NCBI GenBank assembly: GCA_029817715.1
Contig: JARUPY010000602.1
Span: 2,559,501-2,623,500, forward strand
Direction: 5' to 3'
Length of the DNA stretch: 64,000 nt
Source of the DNA: Melastoma dodecandrum
Lineage: Eukaryota > Streptophyta > Magnoliopsida > Myrtales > Melastomataceae
Part shown: piece after piece, positions 22,832 through 35,169 of the stretch
How the letters are laid out: each line of letters starts with the position of its first letter
How positions within the stretch are numbered: position 1 is the first letter of the stretch
Position numbers and translations under genes: made by a program
The notes under the pieces: model-generated
Seen by the model: the letters and a program-made list of their open reading frames with translations, nothing else
What the model was told of the DNA's origin: nothing
Databases searched by the model: none

Positions 22832-25408
22832 ATCCAATCGAATCAACAGCCGGGAACGATCCACCCTTTCTTCTGCAAGAGATCCTTCCATCGACGTCAG
22901 CCCTTCCTTATCACAGCAGTCGTGTTGTCACTGTTCCTTGTCTGTCTGTCCATTCCAAATAGACGGTTGGGCTTCACTTGCATTCTGTCTCGACTTTATA
23001 TGTAATTCGATGTCTCGAGAAGAACATATGTAAGTTCATTCAAAGTGCAATGCTGCAGCCACCGCAGAACGATTTGTGGAACCTGCCCACAGAACAGCAA
23101 AAGGCTATGTGCAGGTCCTACGCCCGCTAATCATGACCATGTCGATGCTACTTATTAAATTATTGTTTGGTGGTCTATGGTTCCAAATCCAACTTTGTAT
23201 GATTGAACAATCCTTCGGCAAGATCCACCGCCTGTGTCTTCACGAGTCGCGCCTCTGTCAGTAACTCGAGCCTCTTCTTTCATTGATTTTCCTATCAAAC
23301 TTCTTTAATATAACATGACGATGGACGAGGAATGTGGTAACACGGTTCTTGGCGAGATTGCCCGTTGAAAGCATCCGAACAGATTCAGTAAACCTCATGT
23401 CGACGTGCCCACTGTAATCAACTGATTTAATCGTTGTGAAGTGATTGTTTGTTGATTTACGACTTGACAGGCAACAAGACTCTATTTTCATCGTCCAAGG
23501 CAATGAGGATTTCAGGATGAAATCTCGAGGAACATTAAGAACAATTACGAAAGATTGACAGTGTCACACATTATGTATTCACAACGTAGCCTTGAGCTGA
23601 GAATCAACATCTAGGGATTTTTCAGGCGTTCTCATTGAGACAACATACAACAGCCAAACATTGTTACTTTGATTTTACACATTAGTCGTTTCAAACATAG
23701 AGAAAATGAAAAAATTGGATTAAATCACTTACTCGATCCTCAGAAAAACTTAAGAAATTTTTTGAACAAAGGTGGATTTTTTGGTATCGAACTAAAGTCT
23801 ACGTTTTAAAAGACGTTGCGGCGACTTTGGTGCGTCACAAAAAAACAGAAGAAAAAATTCCTAAGTCTCCCAAAGTCGCGAGCGATTTAACTAATTTTAT
23901 CCGTTGTCGCGATTTGAAACAGACTTGGCGGCAATATTAAGGTAATTTATTAATTTTAAACGTGTTCTACGGGGCCGGATCCATTGTAATCCAACATACG
24001 AATCCTTGGCTGAACCCACCCAGCCCCAAATCGTCACGAGTCATGTCCCGGCTGCAACCATGACATTGTTGCGCTTCTCTATCTAGTAGTTTCCATGTTC
24101 AATAAGAAAATGCTTAGTTACGCCTGCTTTGCTGAACCAAGCTTTTCATTACAAAGAATTTTCCGATCTTCCTATCGAGTTTCTGGTGCATACTTGGACT
24201 TCTGATGAAAAGACATGAATCAGAATACCAGATTCAGGTCTTCGTCGTTGTTGGATGGCATGTGCTGAAGTTGAGTTTCATGAGCTTTTTCAAGACTGGA
24301 ATTTTTCAGGCTTTTAGTAACAAGGGTTAAGAACCATCTGTGCAAAGTTATAACAATTGATCCGTTCTTTTCGCAATGATTTGTGCAAAGATATAAGATT
24401 TGTATGCAGTTGCCATAGCAGCATCTTAACTTGCACCTTGGGAGCATCAACTGCTACTGAACTAAATTCCTCATATCGGTGTATCATCATTGACTGACAG
24501 TTAATATATGGATGTTGTTCCCAATATCATGCTCTGTCTTCGAAATAAACTTGCAGACTTGACCAGCAACGCAAACCAATGACTTTGGATTGTTGCCAGT
24601 TTTCGCAACGAGGATTTCAGGATGAGTTTTTGAGGAACTAAACTCAATACTGTAAAGAAAAGTTGATATCTTTGTTTAACTATCAGCATTGCCTACTTCA
24701 CTTTGATACCTAGGGATTTTCGAGGTGTACAATAAACCAGAGACAAAGGTTGAACATGTCTCGCAGAAATGACAGAATGTTCTGCCATATTCTTCCGGAT
24801 TGATCCACCTGCGACCAGGAAAAGATAAAAGCAGTTGTAGCAAAATTAGAGCATTACTAATGCTTAGCAGTTGAAATTCGGTAGTAAGTCCAACACGAAA
24901 TGTCCTTCAGATGTGTCCGAGAAGCGGAACAAACTAATACAGCAGACCTCTTGTGACGCCCTCCGATCTAGTCGTAATAGCAGAGTCATGGAAGCACTTA
25001 TGAGACAAAATTGCACACAACAAAATTGCAGCCATGACAACAGTCACTACAGTCCTTTCTATTGCTACAGCATACGGTGTTCTTTCCCAGACACTCAACG
25101 CGCTTATGACCAGTCGATCCTTTTTCCCCGATCACCAACTGTATGACTTGTCTTGATACGAACAAACCCTCGACAAATCTGCCCATCCCCACCAACCCAA
25201 GTCCATCACAAGTAGTGTCCTGGCCGCAACAACGACAATGTGGTGCCTTTCATGCGGTAATATCTTTTCAATATCAGACATCTCCGAACATGTTACTCGA
25301 ACTTAATACGTTAAGTTCCATGTGAATGACTGGCTTTAAGGTAAGATCCAAATTTTGCTTAACTATGAATAAATCACATGGATTAAAAAAGGCAGGGGAA
25401 GACAGAGA
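22832..25408. other. Gene-poor region with diverged internal duplications
   Basis: No gene is supported. Sequence near 23500-23640 resembles sequence near 24605-24740 (shared GAGGATTTCAGGATGA and CTAGGGATTTT). Sequence near 24020-24075 resembles sequence near 25190-25245 (shared GTCC(C/T)GGC(T/C)GCAAC). Both pairs are about 1.1 kb apart, as if an old tandem duplication had decayed. A stretch at 23810-23940 repeats GTCGCGA-like words. Confidence 0.4.
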
Positions 25409-26002
25409 TCAACAAGCAGTGGCGATGACGCCGCGCATCATGTCCTTGAACTCGTGGAAATCAACCTGGCCATCATTGTTCTGGTCGACCGACACGATCA
25501 TCTGGCGGACCCTTGTCATCTCTGTCCCTTCCGGAAGCCCCAGCTTCCCTAGCACAGCCTGCAGCTCCTTCGCCGATATGTACCCGTCCCCATCCTCGTC
25601 GAACACCTTGAACGCCTCCGACAAATCCATCTCCTCTTTTGACGCTCCATCGCCGATACGTTCTCCCTGCTCCTCCTCCTCCTCCTTGGAACAGAAGATG
25701 CCGTCCAGTGACTCGTGGAGGGCCACAAAGTCATCGTATAGCAGCCCCTGGCTCCCCGGCCGGATGTATGACCGAACGGTGGCAGCGAGCTCCGAGAAGT
25801 CGGCGTTGAGTCCAAGGACAGACAGGGCCTGGCCTATCTCGTCGACGGTGATGGCGCCGTCGCCATTCTTGTCGAAAAGGTCGAAGATGCGGCGAAGCCG
25901 GAGGGAGTTAAGGCTTGGGCTGTGGAGACGGAAGGAGGCTGACTTCTTGCCGAGGCTTCGGCCGCATGACAGAAGGGTAGCGTTCGAGGGCTTCGCCATC
26001 AT
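25409..26002 (-). CDS. Calmodulin-like protein, CML42/43-like
   Basis: Intronless gene for 197 residues, a Ca2+ sensor of the CML42/CML43 type. Three canonical EF-hand loops are visible: DKNGDGAITVDE (about residues 44-55), DEDGDGYISAKE (about 133-144) and DQNNDGQVDFHE (about 172-183). The second EF-hand position (around GSQGLLYDDF) has lost the loop acidic residues and should not bind Ca2+, as usual in this subgroup. An acidic linker (KEEEEEQGE) separates the two lobes. The protein ends FKDMMRGVIATAC. The start is at 26002 (MMAKPS); the second ATG two codons earlier in the same run is equivalent. A TATA-like element lies about 75 bp upstream. CML42/43 relatives are linked to defence and trichome signalling; that role is inferred only. 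Confidence 0.94.
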   Translation of the reverse strand: MMAKPSNATLLSCGRSLGKKSASFRLHSPSLNSLRLRRIFDLFDKNGDGAITVDEIGQALSVLGLNADFSELAATVRSYIRPGSQGLLYDDFVALHESLDGIFCSKEEEEEQGERIGDGASKEEMDLSEAFKVFDEDGDGYISAKELQAVLGKLGLPEGTEMTRVRQMIVSVDQNNDGQVDFHEFKDMMRGVIATAC

Positions 26003-26077
26003 CGTCGTAACTATCTTACTTTGGGTTTTGGTAACAGAGAGTGGTGCGCGTGTATGTATGTGGAGGGGGAAGAGGTG

Positions 26078-26085
26078 TTTATAAG
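26078..26085 (-). promoter_or_regulatory. Probable TATA box of the CML gene
   Basis: Reads CTTATAAA on the minus strand, about 75 bp before the CML start codon. Confidence 0.55.
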
Positions 26086-27054
26086 TTGAACGGAAGGTCG
26101 CGTTTGGACGGCGCTAGGGAACTCTTTCCAGCTTCTAGATCTGGAAGTTCGTGGTCTTTCTTTAATAAATCGAAATCGATGCATGATCCACGACTGGGGC
26201 CAAACGCGGCTTCAACTGATAACGAAGTTTTCTTCCTCCCCTTTTTTATGTCTTGGTCAATGGTTTAAACCAATTATTCTCCATTGACTACGAAGGATGT
26301 GGTCCAGATGAGGAGAGGCTAAACCACCAGCTTCGTCGGATGTTTCGGATCCCAGCTTTTGTATATATTTGGATAAGGGAACGAATCTTCGGCCAAACTT
26401 GACGTGCCAGTCTTTGTTTCCTGAGGCGAAGGCCGATTCCAACGACCACTGCATTTTTACTTCCTTGCGTGCTGTTGGTGACTGTATGTCCTTCGCCCCT
26501 CCGCGGCTGGTTCTGTTAACGTTGTCTATATCCCGTTGGGAAGTGCTTCGCCAAGATAAATTCAATGGACAGCGGGGTCTCAAGTAAATGAGTGTTTGCG
26601 GCTGAACAGTAGCAGAGGAGATCCAACTTGCAGAAGCATTCCCAAAACACGAGGAGCACCGTCGTGGAGATGCTGGAGGACATCACTGCTGTTACGAAGA
26701 CCGGAATCAGGACGTATGCCGGGTAACAGTTGCGGCCTAGCCTGCGAGGTCCGACTGAGAGTCGCATATTGAGATTGCAATTTATAAATTGTCGAAATGC
26801 CACGTTCTTGGGTTCTGCATCAGCGGACGTGACGGTGAGCCTCAAGGCAAATGGCAAAGTCGTACGGGTTACGAGTACGAAAACTTCTTTAGATTGCAAA
26901 GATTGGGCTGCGTATGCAAACTCATTGCGAATTTTTCTACGAGATCAGTGATCAGAATCCTCCATGTTATACCTGATGTGAACTGGGGGTTTATTCTGTA
27001 CAAATGAATTTTTTCGAGATTTTCCTTTTCTCTACAATGAAATAAAGAGGAGAT
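26086..27054. other. Intergenic spacer, no gene recognised
   Basis: Lies between the CML promoter and the PP1 3' end. Overlapping open frames exist on both strands at about 26516-26951, but I recognise no family and no splice structure. The right part should hold the PP1 3' untranslated region. Confidence 0.5.
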
Positions 27055-28298
27055 TCAGCCCCAGGGCTTTATGATCTGGAAAGAGCAAAGGAGGCTTTCG
27101 TCCACCCTCATGAGCGCGCCTGCATTGTCGAATTCCCCACAGTAGTTTGGTGCCGAGAAGATAGTCACCAGTTGCCTCTCTGCGAAGAACTCATACCCAT
27201 CTTCAACCACCTGCTTTGAAATCAAACCGACAAAAAGTTTTTCAGACAAAACTAGTCGCCACGATGACGGAGGACGTTATGGTAGGTGAATACCCTTGTT
27301 CATTATTAGTCTTATGTCCTGATCATACGGATTACGATAGACAGAAGAGTGTTATTGTCAACAGGGGAGCAAAAAAAGCTATTCCTGTCGCAACATCGGA
27401 TATTCGATCGAACAATCTCGACCAAGGCTGGTAGCACTGGAAGAGATGTGGCTGAGAAAGAGAGAAAAAAAAAATTGACCTGGTGAGCACGACAGATGAG
27501 GTCGAGGTCGTGTTTCTTCAAGAACTCGTCGACCCTATCGCTCCCGAACGTGTACGAGACACCCCTATCATTCTCGCCCCACCCCCTCGTGTCCCTATCA
27601 GGATCGGCCCAGAGTAGGTCACACAGCAGGCCTTGATCGGGGACATCGGTGGGCCTCTGTATCCCCTTGATCAGGTCTAGGCTCTTGAGCTCGGGGGAGA
27701 TCCCTCCGTGCATGCACATAATCTTGTCGTCGACAACTGCCGCCACGGGCAGGCAATTGAAGCACTCCGTGAATGCCTTCCACAGGCGAACGCTGTACCG
27801 TCTCTTGCACTCATCGTAGAAACCGTATATCCGGTTTATCGACGCGCACTCGTGGTTGCCACGGAGGAGGAAGAAGTTGTCAGGGTACTTTATCTTGTAC
27901 GCGAGGAGAAGGCAGATCGTCTCCACGCTCTGTTTTCCCCTGTCTACATAGTCCCCCAAGAACAAATAGTTGGATTCCGGGGGGTACCCGCCGTACTCAA
28001 ACAACCTCAACAGATCCGAATACTGCCCGTGGATATCACCTGAGGAAACATCAAACAATTAAGAAGACAAGATAAAAACTAAGCCATGTTGCCGGAAGTG
28101 ATGATTCAACAGGATATTATTGTATATACCGCAAATGTTGATGGGAGCTTCCAATTCGAGGAGGACGGGTTGAGAGAGGAAGACGTCCTTGGCGGCATTG
28201 CAGAGATCCCGGATCTCAGACTCAGCCAAAGCGATGCGTTTGCCGCGGCACCGCCTCCCTTCGAGCAGCCTCTCTATCAGGCCATCGACTCCATCCAT
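27055..28298 (-). CDS. Serine/threonine protein phosphatase PP1 catalytic subunit (TOPP type)
   Basis: Type-1 protein phosphatase, a metal-dependent Ser/Thr phosphatase acting with regulatory subunits in nucleus and cytosol. Three minus-strand exons: 28298-28130, 28039-27480 and 27210-27055, joined in phase to 294 residues. All PPP-family signatures are present: GDIHGQY (about residues 57-63), [21 protein letters not shown], the ICRAHQ helix end and [14 protein letters not shown]. Exon 1 has the PP1 N-terminus ([16 protein letters not shown]). The start at 28298 gives [12 protein letters not shown], matching plant PP1 starts. The C-terminus stops early after SFQIIKPWG, shorter than most plant PP1 tails. 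It keeps the whole catalytic core. Confidence 0.95.
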
Positions 28299-28836
28299 AT
28301 CATATATGATCTCTTCTACAGCCCCAACCGCCTCTCCCTCCCCCACCACAAAAGAAAGAAAAAACAAAGAGAACTGATTAAAATCCTCCTGAACTACAAA
28401 CGACTATTGAATATCTTTGGAATGAGGTTGACGATGAAGATGATGTGGGGAGGGGGGAGGAGGGAAGGGGTCTTTTTGTTTTTGTGTTTATGGGGGGGAT
28501 GGAAACGAAAGAGAGGTTGCAAGAGAAGATAGCTGTTTTGTTTGTTTGGATAAGAACCCGGGAGTTTCGGCGTCTGTTGTTTTTGTGTAAAATACTAATG
28601 ACGATGAATTCCCTCGACACATAATGACAGAGAGATTAAAACAGCCATCAGAAGAAAAAAAAAAGGAAAGGAAAAGGCCTTCCTCTTTCGTCAAAAAAAT
28701 AAAACGCAAAGCAACCGCCCCATCTCACCACTAAACCGGTGGGGATTCGTTTTTTGCTTATTTTCCAGTTATGATGATAATAGTCACTCACGGACTTCAT
28801 CCCAAAAAGATTCTCTGACATTGGCCAAAATGGTTC
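28299..28836. other. PP1 upstream region / PGM downstream region
   Basis: No gene. On the plus strand 28445-28500 is very G-rich, so the PP1 leader or promoter on the minus strand is a C/T-rich patch, a common feature of plant 5' regions. The right half should contain the 3' end of the phosphoglycerate mutase transcript. Confidence 0.5.
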
Positions 28837-31800
28837 TTAGTTATCCACCACCTCTATGAGGGTCGGCTCGTAATCGCTGGGGGCCTCGAACCCGTGGAGG
28901 TTCATCACCGTCGCAGCCACGTTTGCCAGCCCGCCATCCGGCACGTCGTTCCGGAACCTGACTCCGGGGGACAGTCCAGGTCCGCCGATCGCGATGGGCA
29001 CCTTTGAATGACGGCACACAACGTGAGACCCCAGCAGCGAGAGGAGTAGCAAAATGGAGGGGGTTGGGAAGGGATGTTTACCGGCTGAAGAGTGTGGGAT
29101 GTAAGTATCTGGATGTTCCCACTCTTGTCGAGTAAGGGCTGCCCAGACTTGTTCCTCTTGACCATGTCCTCAGCGTTTCCATGATCCGCGGTCACCACAT
29201 AAATTCCACCTACTTGTTCGATGGCATCGAGAATCATCTGCAATTACATAGGACCCGGGTCGTGATCTTGGCAACAAAAGATGTCTAGATTCTAAAATCA
29301 CGGACGGTGCCAACTAACCTATACTGCGTTTAGTCTACTTCCAGAATACACCCAAAAACATAAAAACTAGCTAAAGAAATACACCTAAAGGGAATGCTGA
29401 GATTACCTTAACAGCATCATCTGCAGCTTTGCATGCGACAATTGTTGCCTCGATGTCCCCAGTGTGCCCCACCATGTCCCCGTTCGGCAGATTCACTCTC
29501 ACCTGCCAAAGTACGAAGCAATAGCTAAGAATCAAAATACAACTTAATTTTCAATGGCAATGACCAAATCAAGAAGATACCCAAAGAATAAAACCGGAGC
29601 AAGTACACTCGGCTACCTGATCAAACTTACGGCTGAGGATGGCATCCCTGGTCTTCTCTGCAATCTCCAACGCCTTCATCTTTGGTTTCACATTGAATGT
29701 GATCCCGCTGTCGCTGGGAATCTCGACATACTCTTCCATTTCCTGATTGAAGTACCCGGACCGGTTACCATTCCAGAAAAAGGTGACGTGGCCAAACTTG
29801 ACTGTCTCACTGATATAGCCACCAATGACAATGAGAGAAAAAAAAAAGATCAGAATAACGTAAAAGAAGAGGACCAATAAACTGGAACCATTTGCTGGAC
29901 GCCCAAAGCAATAGACAAAGTTCTGCAAAACATGAAATCGATACTGGATGCACAGAGTTGCCTTGATTTTGAGATGCAATACTATTTCAACAAAGGGAAA
30001 GCAAGAAAGGAGACTACAATAGAACTAATCAAACAGTGTATGTTCCCTATGGCATGTTCATTTGTCTGGGAAAATGGAATCAATCTCAGGTCAAATAAAA
30101 CTTCGTTGCAAAGATAAACCACCTCACCTGCAAGCAAATGTCCTCACACCATTATGCACCAGGTACTCTCCAGAAGTTCTCTCAATCTCAGGTGGAGAGA
30201 CAAGGTAGTGGCTTGGTAGTTTCAGTTCACCGTCATATTGAAGCATTCCAGCATAACGAATCTTTGGATATCGTACACGATCAAACTTGTCAAAGTCCTC
30301 ATATTCAAGTGATTTTGCAATCATGACCATCCTGTCAGCTCTGAAATTGAATGTCACAACTGCATCACCATCAACGATGGGACCAACCGCCTTCCCTTGC
30401 TCATCGACAATCACGAATGGAGGCAGATATTGGTCATTGGCCTTAGGTTCCTGCCTAAGCTTCTTCACAGCTTCAAGAGCGCTAGTAAACTTGTGAGGGG
30501 CCTCGCCTAGTACTTGTGCATCCCAACCACGTTTCACGACTTCCCAGTCATTCTGCAAAAGATTGTCAATGACCTCCCTCAATCGCACATAATACAGGCA
30601 GATTAAAATAAAAGAAAATCACAGGTTGGCAACCACTAAATTCATTATGGTCAAACTTTCTTCAACAAATTGAGCAACCAAGAACAAGACTTTTTTTTTT
30701 GATAAGTTAGTTGAAACATTTTATATTGATCCAAGTGAAATATTATTTTTTGATATTCTAATGTAAATAACGTATTCATTAGATCGGTTACTCCACAAAG
30801 ATTGAGAATGATGATAAAATCTGGCAGCAATTCTTACGGAATACACAAGATAAACGTCAGAGAATTAACAACTGAGTCCTTCAAATCAGTCAGCACATGC
30901 ATTATGGTAATATTTTATACACCAAGGTAAGCAGACTGACGTACCTCATATCGGTCCATAGTAACATACATGCGACCACCGCCAGAAGCAACCCGAGCAT
31001 CTACACCTTTCTCTCTAAGCTTAGCAAGGTCGTTTTCAAGGGTTTCCACAAAACCCACACTGCTTCCATCCAGAACATCACGTCCATCGGTAAGGATATG
31101 GACACGAATTCTTTTAGCACCACGTTTGCTTGCTCCTTCAAGCAGCAGCTGCACAAAGAAAGCCAGATCAATCATAACAATACCAATGAAGGTCAAATAA
31201 GAAACTGCAAGATTTTGAGAAACTCTACCTGCAACTGATCGAGCCTAGAGTGGACACCTCCATCGCTCAAAAGCCCAATTAAATGCAGAGTGTTTGATTC
31301 AAAACTTTGACTGATGTACTTAAAGCCCTCTCCCTCATAGATCTTTCCGGAAGCAAGAGCCTGATCAACAAGCTTTGCACTGCATCGTATAAGAAAATCA
31401 CATCAACAATATACGGCTGTCTGCAAAACATGCGGCATCAATAAAATAATTGAAGCGGAGAGCTCTTACCCTTGAGCAAAAATACGTCCGGCGCCAAGCG
31501 CGTTATGACCAACCTCACTGTTACCCATATCATCCTCAGTCGGGAGACCCACAGCAGTTCCATGCGCTCTCACCAGCCTCCATTTCTCAGGTGCCCCCTG
31601 TTAACCAAAAACATAATGATCTCAAAAAACAAGCAATCCAATCATGCGGAGACCTAATACACCATCCCCCTTCACAACAAGGTTCGATCTCCCCAACAAA
31701 TAAAAATTATCTTTATTCTTCGCCAATTGTTTTCACTAAAATCCCTCAGCGTTACTTACAAACTCAGGATAGTCACAGTAATAGGACACTTCAGATCAGC

Positions 31801-32303
31801 ATTAAACTAAACATGCAGTCCTTTATTACCCCCACAACTCCCTTGTTATTACTCAATCCAGCCTTAAAACTAAATAGGAAAGGCAATCAACTCTCCGCCA
31901 GTTCACTCACAAACAACCCACACACTCCATCCACAACTATTAAGCAAACAAAACCACGTCCAAAGAGGGAGACTGCATCGACTCCTTTTCTGCACTCACT
32001 CCCGAATCTTCCGACCCGGCTCCAACCTCACTCATCCGTCAAACATCTGAGCATCTCCCCCGCACACACGTAACTCCAAAAATCACCGAAAGAAAATCGA
32101 ATCCGCTCCGATGGGACCGATCGATCAGCAGAGAGGCTTACGTTCTTGAGGGAGTCCATGGCGGGGGTCTCGGCTATGTGGATGCAGTTGTACTGGTCGG
32201 GCTGGGCCTCTCCCCAGCCGTCGAGCACAACGACGGCGATAGTCTTCCCCTTGGGAAGCTTAGGGTGATCGGCCAGCTTCCACGAGATTCCAGAGCTCCC
32301 CAT
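28837..32303 (-). CDS. 2,3-bisphosphoglycerate-independent phosphoglycerate mutase
   Basis: Glycolytic enzyme interconverting 3- and 2-phosphoglycerate with two divalent metal ions, cytosolic in plants. Nine minus-strand exons: 32303-32142, 31597-31470, 31379-31229, 31148-30945, 30552-30128, 29809-29617, 29502-29407, 29237-29082 and 29001-28837. All junctions keep phase and give 559 residues, the usual plant length. Landmarks are LDGWG with the metal-binding Asp at about residue 28, [17 protein letters not shown] with the catalytic Ser at about residue 81, [46 protein letters not shown] and [10 protein letters not shown]. The protein ends PTLIEVVDN. No transit peptide is seen ([20 protein letters not shown]). 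The gene appears intact. Confidence 0.97.
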
Positions 32304-34674
32304 CGTCCGTAAGCCGGTGATCCGATCCGATCGTTACCCGTCAGTGAAGGAAGGAAGAAAAGAGAGAGCCTGCGGGGTGCGGCAAAAACGACGAGGGATA
32401 GGGTGGTTAGGAATCCCGTCCTATAACGGCACAGGAGAAGAAAGATGAGGGGCGGACGGCCGTTGGATCCACAGGCGTGTACGGATATGGACCGTTCAAT
32501 TTAGGGCACGCGTGAGGTCGTACCGTGGTTTGGGCAGCGTTTGGTTGGGAAAAAATGAAATAATCACGATCACGTGCGACCCAAAAATGCAATCCAATGG
32601 AGCTTTTAGCCAAACGGGAAGTTGATGACGTGTGAGGCAGGCGTGGGAGGGAGGTTTGATCGGGTGGTAGTCAGCGCCTTGGGTTGTTAGGTGCAACCGC
32701 GAGTCTTCCAATGTGAATTGACCGCCCACGGGCTTGGAATATTTTGGGACGAACCTAAATGGAATATGCCATTTCCCTAATTCGATATCGAGGCATCTTT
32801 ACTAATTCCTATGCAAACTATTCACAAAAACAACTATCACACCTAACTTAAGAGTTGGGGTCGCAATTTGGGTAGTAGATCGTATTCAGATCGTGTCATA
32901 ATTGTGACAATAAGGTTAAAAATTCTTTTTTCTAAAGATTCTGAAATTACTCATGATATAAAAACACTAATAATGTGTTTGGTTTAAGGATCGGTAATGG
33001 AATGGATTATTTATTTTACTTTAATTTATTTTCTTTTCATTCCATTCTATTTCCTAAATTTTATAAAGAAATGAGATGAATATTCCTCTGTCATGGAAGG
33101 AAATGTCCAATTCATTTTCTTCCTCTTCTCTTCTTCTTTCTGGACTAAACACACATTTTTTTAAGTATCTCCCTTCTAAGTCTTTCTGTCTTTCCATTTC
33201 ATTTCATATAGAATTCCATTCCGAAAACTAAACGGGCTATAAATGTATCACTAGCCATAACCGTAATATGGAGATAATAATATTTTACAGGTAACATAAA
33301 AAACAGAAAATGAAAATTAGAAACCCAAAAATATGATTTTCCTCTAAAAATTTAGAAAATTATTTTTTGTTTTATGGTAACAAACATAAAAAATGGATGT
33401 ACCATGTTTCCTCTTACCAAATATGCCTTTAATATGTCAAAATCTTTCTTTTCTATCCCCCTTGTCACTTTAAGAGACACTTGTACTTGTCTTTTAGTTT
33501 TTAGCCTTCTCACTTTCTAAATAATCAAACTCCTAAAGACAAAGGAAACAAGAAAAAAATTAGAAAAGCAATAGGATAATAATATTTCAATAAATGAATT
33601 AAGTTACCGCAAACAAATTTACCTAGGAACATGAATTGTTATCATGGGACTTTGTAATATCAAGCAAAGGGGAATTTAGATTGTCGAGAACGGTCGAATA
33701 ACTCTCTGGATCTAGTTTCTTGAAACAAAAATCCACAAACTATAACTTGATCCAAAACAATAACAATGCTACACAAAATCTGACAAATAATTATTGAACT
33801 TTTCAAGCATGATTGCCATTGATTGGATATAAAAATAATAATGGAGATGCTCTCAGAAAATATATATATTTGGCATATTCCTAGAAGTCCCGAATCTTTT
33901 GTACTCTATCCCAATCATAAGATATGCCAAACTCTAACGAGTCTAAACATCTTGTTTTGGACATGACATTAACAACGCATTCTAATGAGAAACTTTGTTT
34001 CTTCAATATCCTTCATATCCTCTCTTGCACAACTAAATTCGATACGTGAGCATTACGACAGCAAATAAAAGTATTCATCATTCGTCAGCAGAGACTAAAA
34101 GTCAGGGGAGGATTTTCCAATTTTCATTTTCATTTTCCTCAACCCACACGTACAATACAAGCAGAGGATTGTGGACGGCCAACTTTTTTTTTTTATCGCT
34201 GTAGCCGAACCCAACTCGGGGAAGCCTAGTGACAAACGCGTTGTTGGTGGTTGAAATAAGAGATCGTTCATCGGCAACCTATCGACTTTCAACTATGGAA
34301 TGATATCCTCCGCTATTCATGTAATGCGGTGAAGACAAAATCGTTAACTGTGTCCACGAAAGTATTAGGTTTTGATGACGGATCCGTAAGAAGACCGTCG
34401 AGACGATAGATACAGACAATTTTGGAATCGAAATCGAAACTGATTCCAGAATCGGTAAAGGTAAGTTATGGATGGTTGTTTGATTCACATGCAAAGTACA
34501 TATCCATCCGGAATCTTCCAAACGAATTGTTTAACCCTAAATAACACATCTCCTTAGAGAAGAACAGAGAGTTGTGCATGTGCATTTTCTCTCTTAGCCC
34601 AAAAAGGCATTGCCACTAGAGGCCAAACAATTCAAAAAACCGCAACTTCACTTTCAGAAAGGCGCGGGTGACCT
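32304..34674. other. AT-rich intergenic region
   Basis: The first ~150 bp are the promoter and leader side of the mutase gene. The rest has no recognisable gene; it holds the MITE-like element listed separately and AT-rich sequence with short tandem A/T runs. Confidence 0.5.
32973..33245. mobile_element. Probable MITE (GGAATGGA-type terminal inverted repeats)
   Basis: The left end reads GTTTGGTTTAAGGATCGG then TAATGGAATGGA. The right end reads TTCCATTCCGAAAACTAAAC followed by GGGC. Read in reverse complement, the right end gives GTTTAGTTTTCGGAATGGAA, an imperfect inverted repeat of the left. The ~270-bp, AT-rich, non-coding interior fits a non-autonomous DNA transposon of the kind common in dicot genomes. 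The target-site duplication could not be fixed by eye. Confidence 0.55.
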
Positions 34675-35169
34675 TTGTGTCATTATCACATCGAGCCTTC
34701 ACACGACGATGAAATGCACGGCGACCAGGTCATGCGTTTAACGAGTGAAAACAACTTCTTTGGAAAGATTACACAAATGGTTTTGGCGGAAGATATTCTC
34801 AGTGAATGGAGAAACATGTCACCTTCTAAATGGCGAAGAAAAGTCTTGTCGAGAATGCTGAAGAATGAAAGAAGATGTGATTCTGCCATGCGTAAGGAAT
34901 CTTCCAATAATATAATGAAACTAGATAGGAAGCTACATGAAACGCAACATTATGTAACACCCCTTCATTTCAATGGCAGAGATTGCATTGCTTCTTATCA
35001 ATGCGATATTAAAACAAACATATCTATGCATTCTGCGAGTCCCAGTAATGTTTCTGTAGATCATGTATCCAACCATAAGTTACGGGAAGGACGCTCCAAA
35101 CAAGCACAACATAGGCATGGGAGCACACAATATATACAAACACGATGCCTTCCCTTCTCCGTCCTGTAG
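34675..35169 (+). CDS. Hypothetical ORF, 164 residues
   Basis: The longest open frame in an otherwise gene-free 3.6-kb stretch. It encodes a hydrophilic, Lys/Arg/His-rich protein (ILSEWRNMSPSKWRRKVLSR, then MLKNERRCDSAMRKESSN). No signal peptide, membrane segment or known domain is visible. The first half has coding-like composition, the second half less so. It may be one exon of an unrecognised gene, a gene relic or chance. No splice partners were identified. Confidence 0.25.
   Translation: MCHYHIEPSHDDEMHGDQVMRLTSENNFFGKITQMVLAEDILSEWRNMSPSKWRRKVLSRMLKNERRCDSAMRKESSNNIMKLDRKLHETQHYVTPLHFNGRDCIASYQCDIKTNISMHSASPSNVSVDHVSNHKLREGRSKQAQHRHGSTQYIQTRCLPFSVL

Noticed and set aside
25326..26084. 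Plus-strand 252-residue frame
   Set aside because: Lies opposite the complete EF-hand gene; composition explained by that gene's codon bias.
26516..26951. Overlapping frames on both strands between CML and PP1 genes
   Set aside because: No recognisable family, no splice partners, and neither strand is favoured.
31450..32073. Plus-strand 207-residue frame
   Set aside because: Spans exon 2 and intron 1 of the phosphoglycerate mutase on the opposite strand; no family resemblance.
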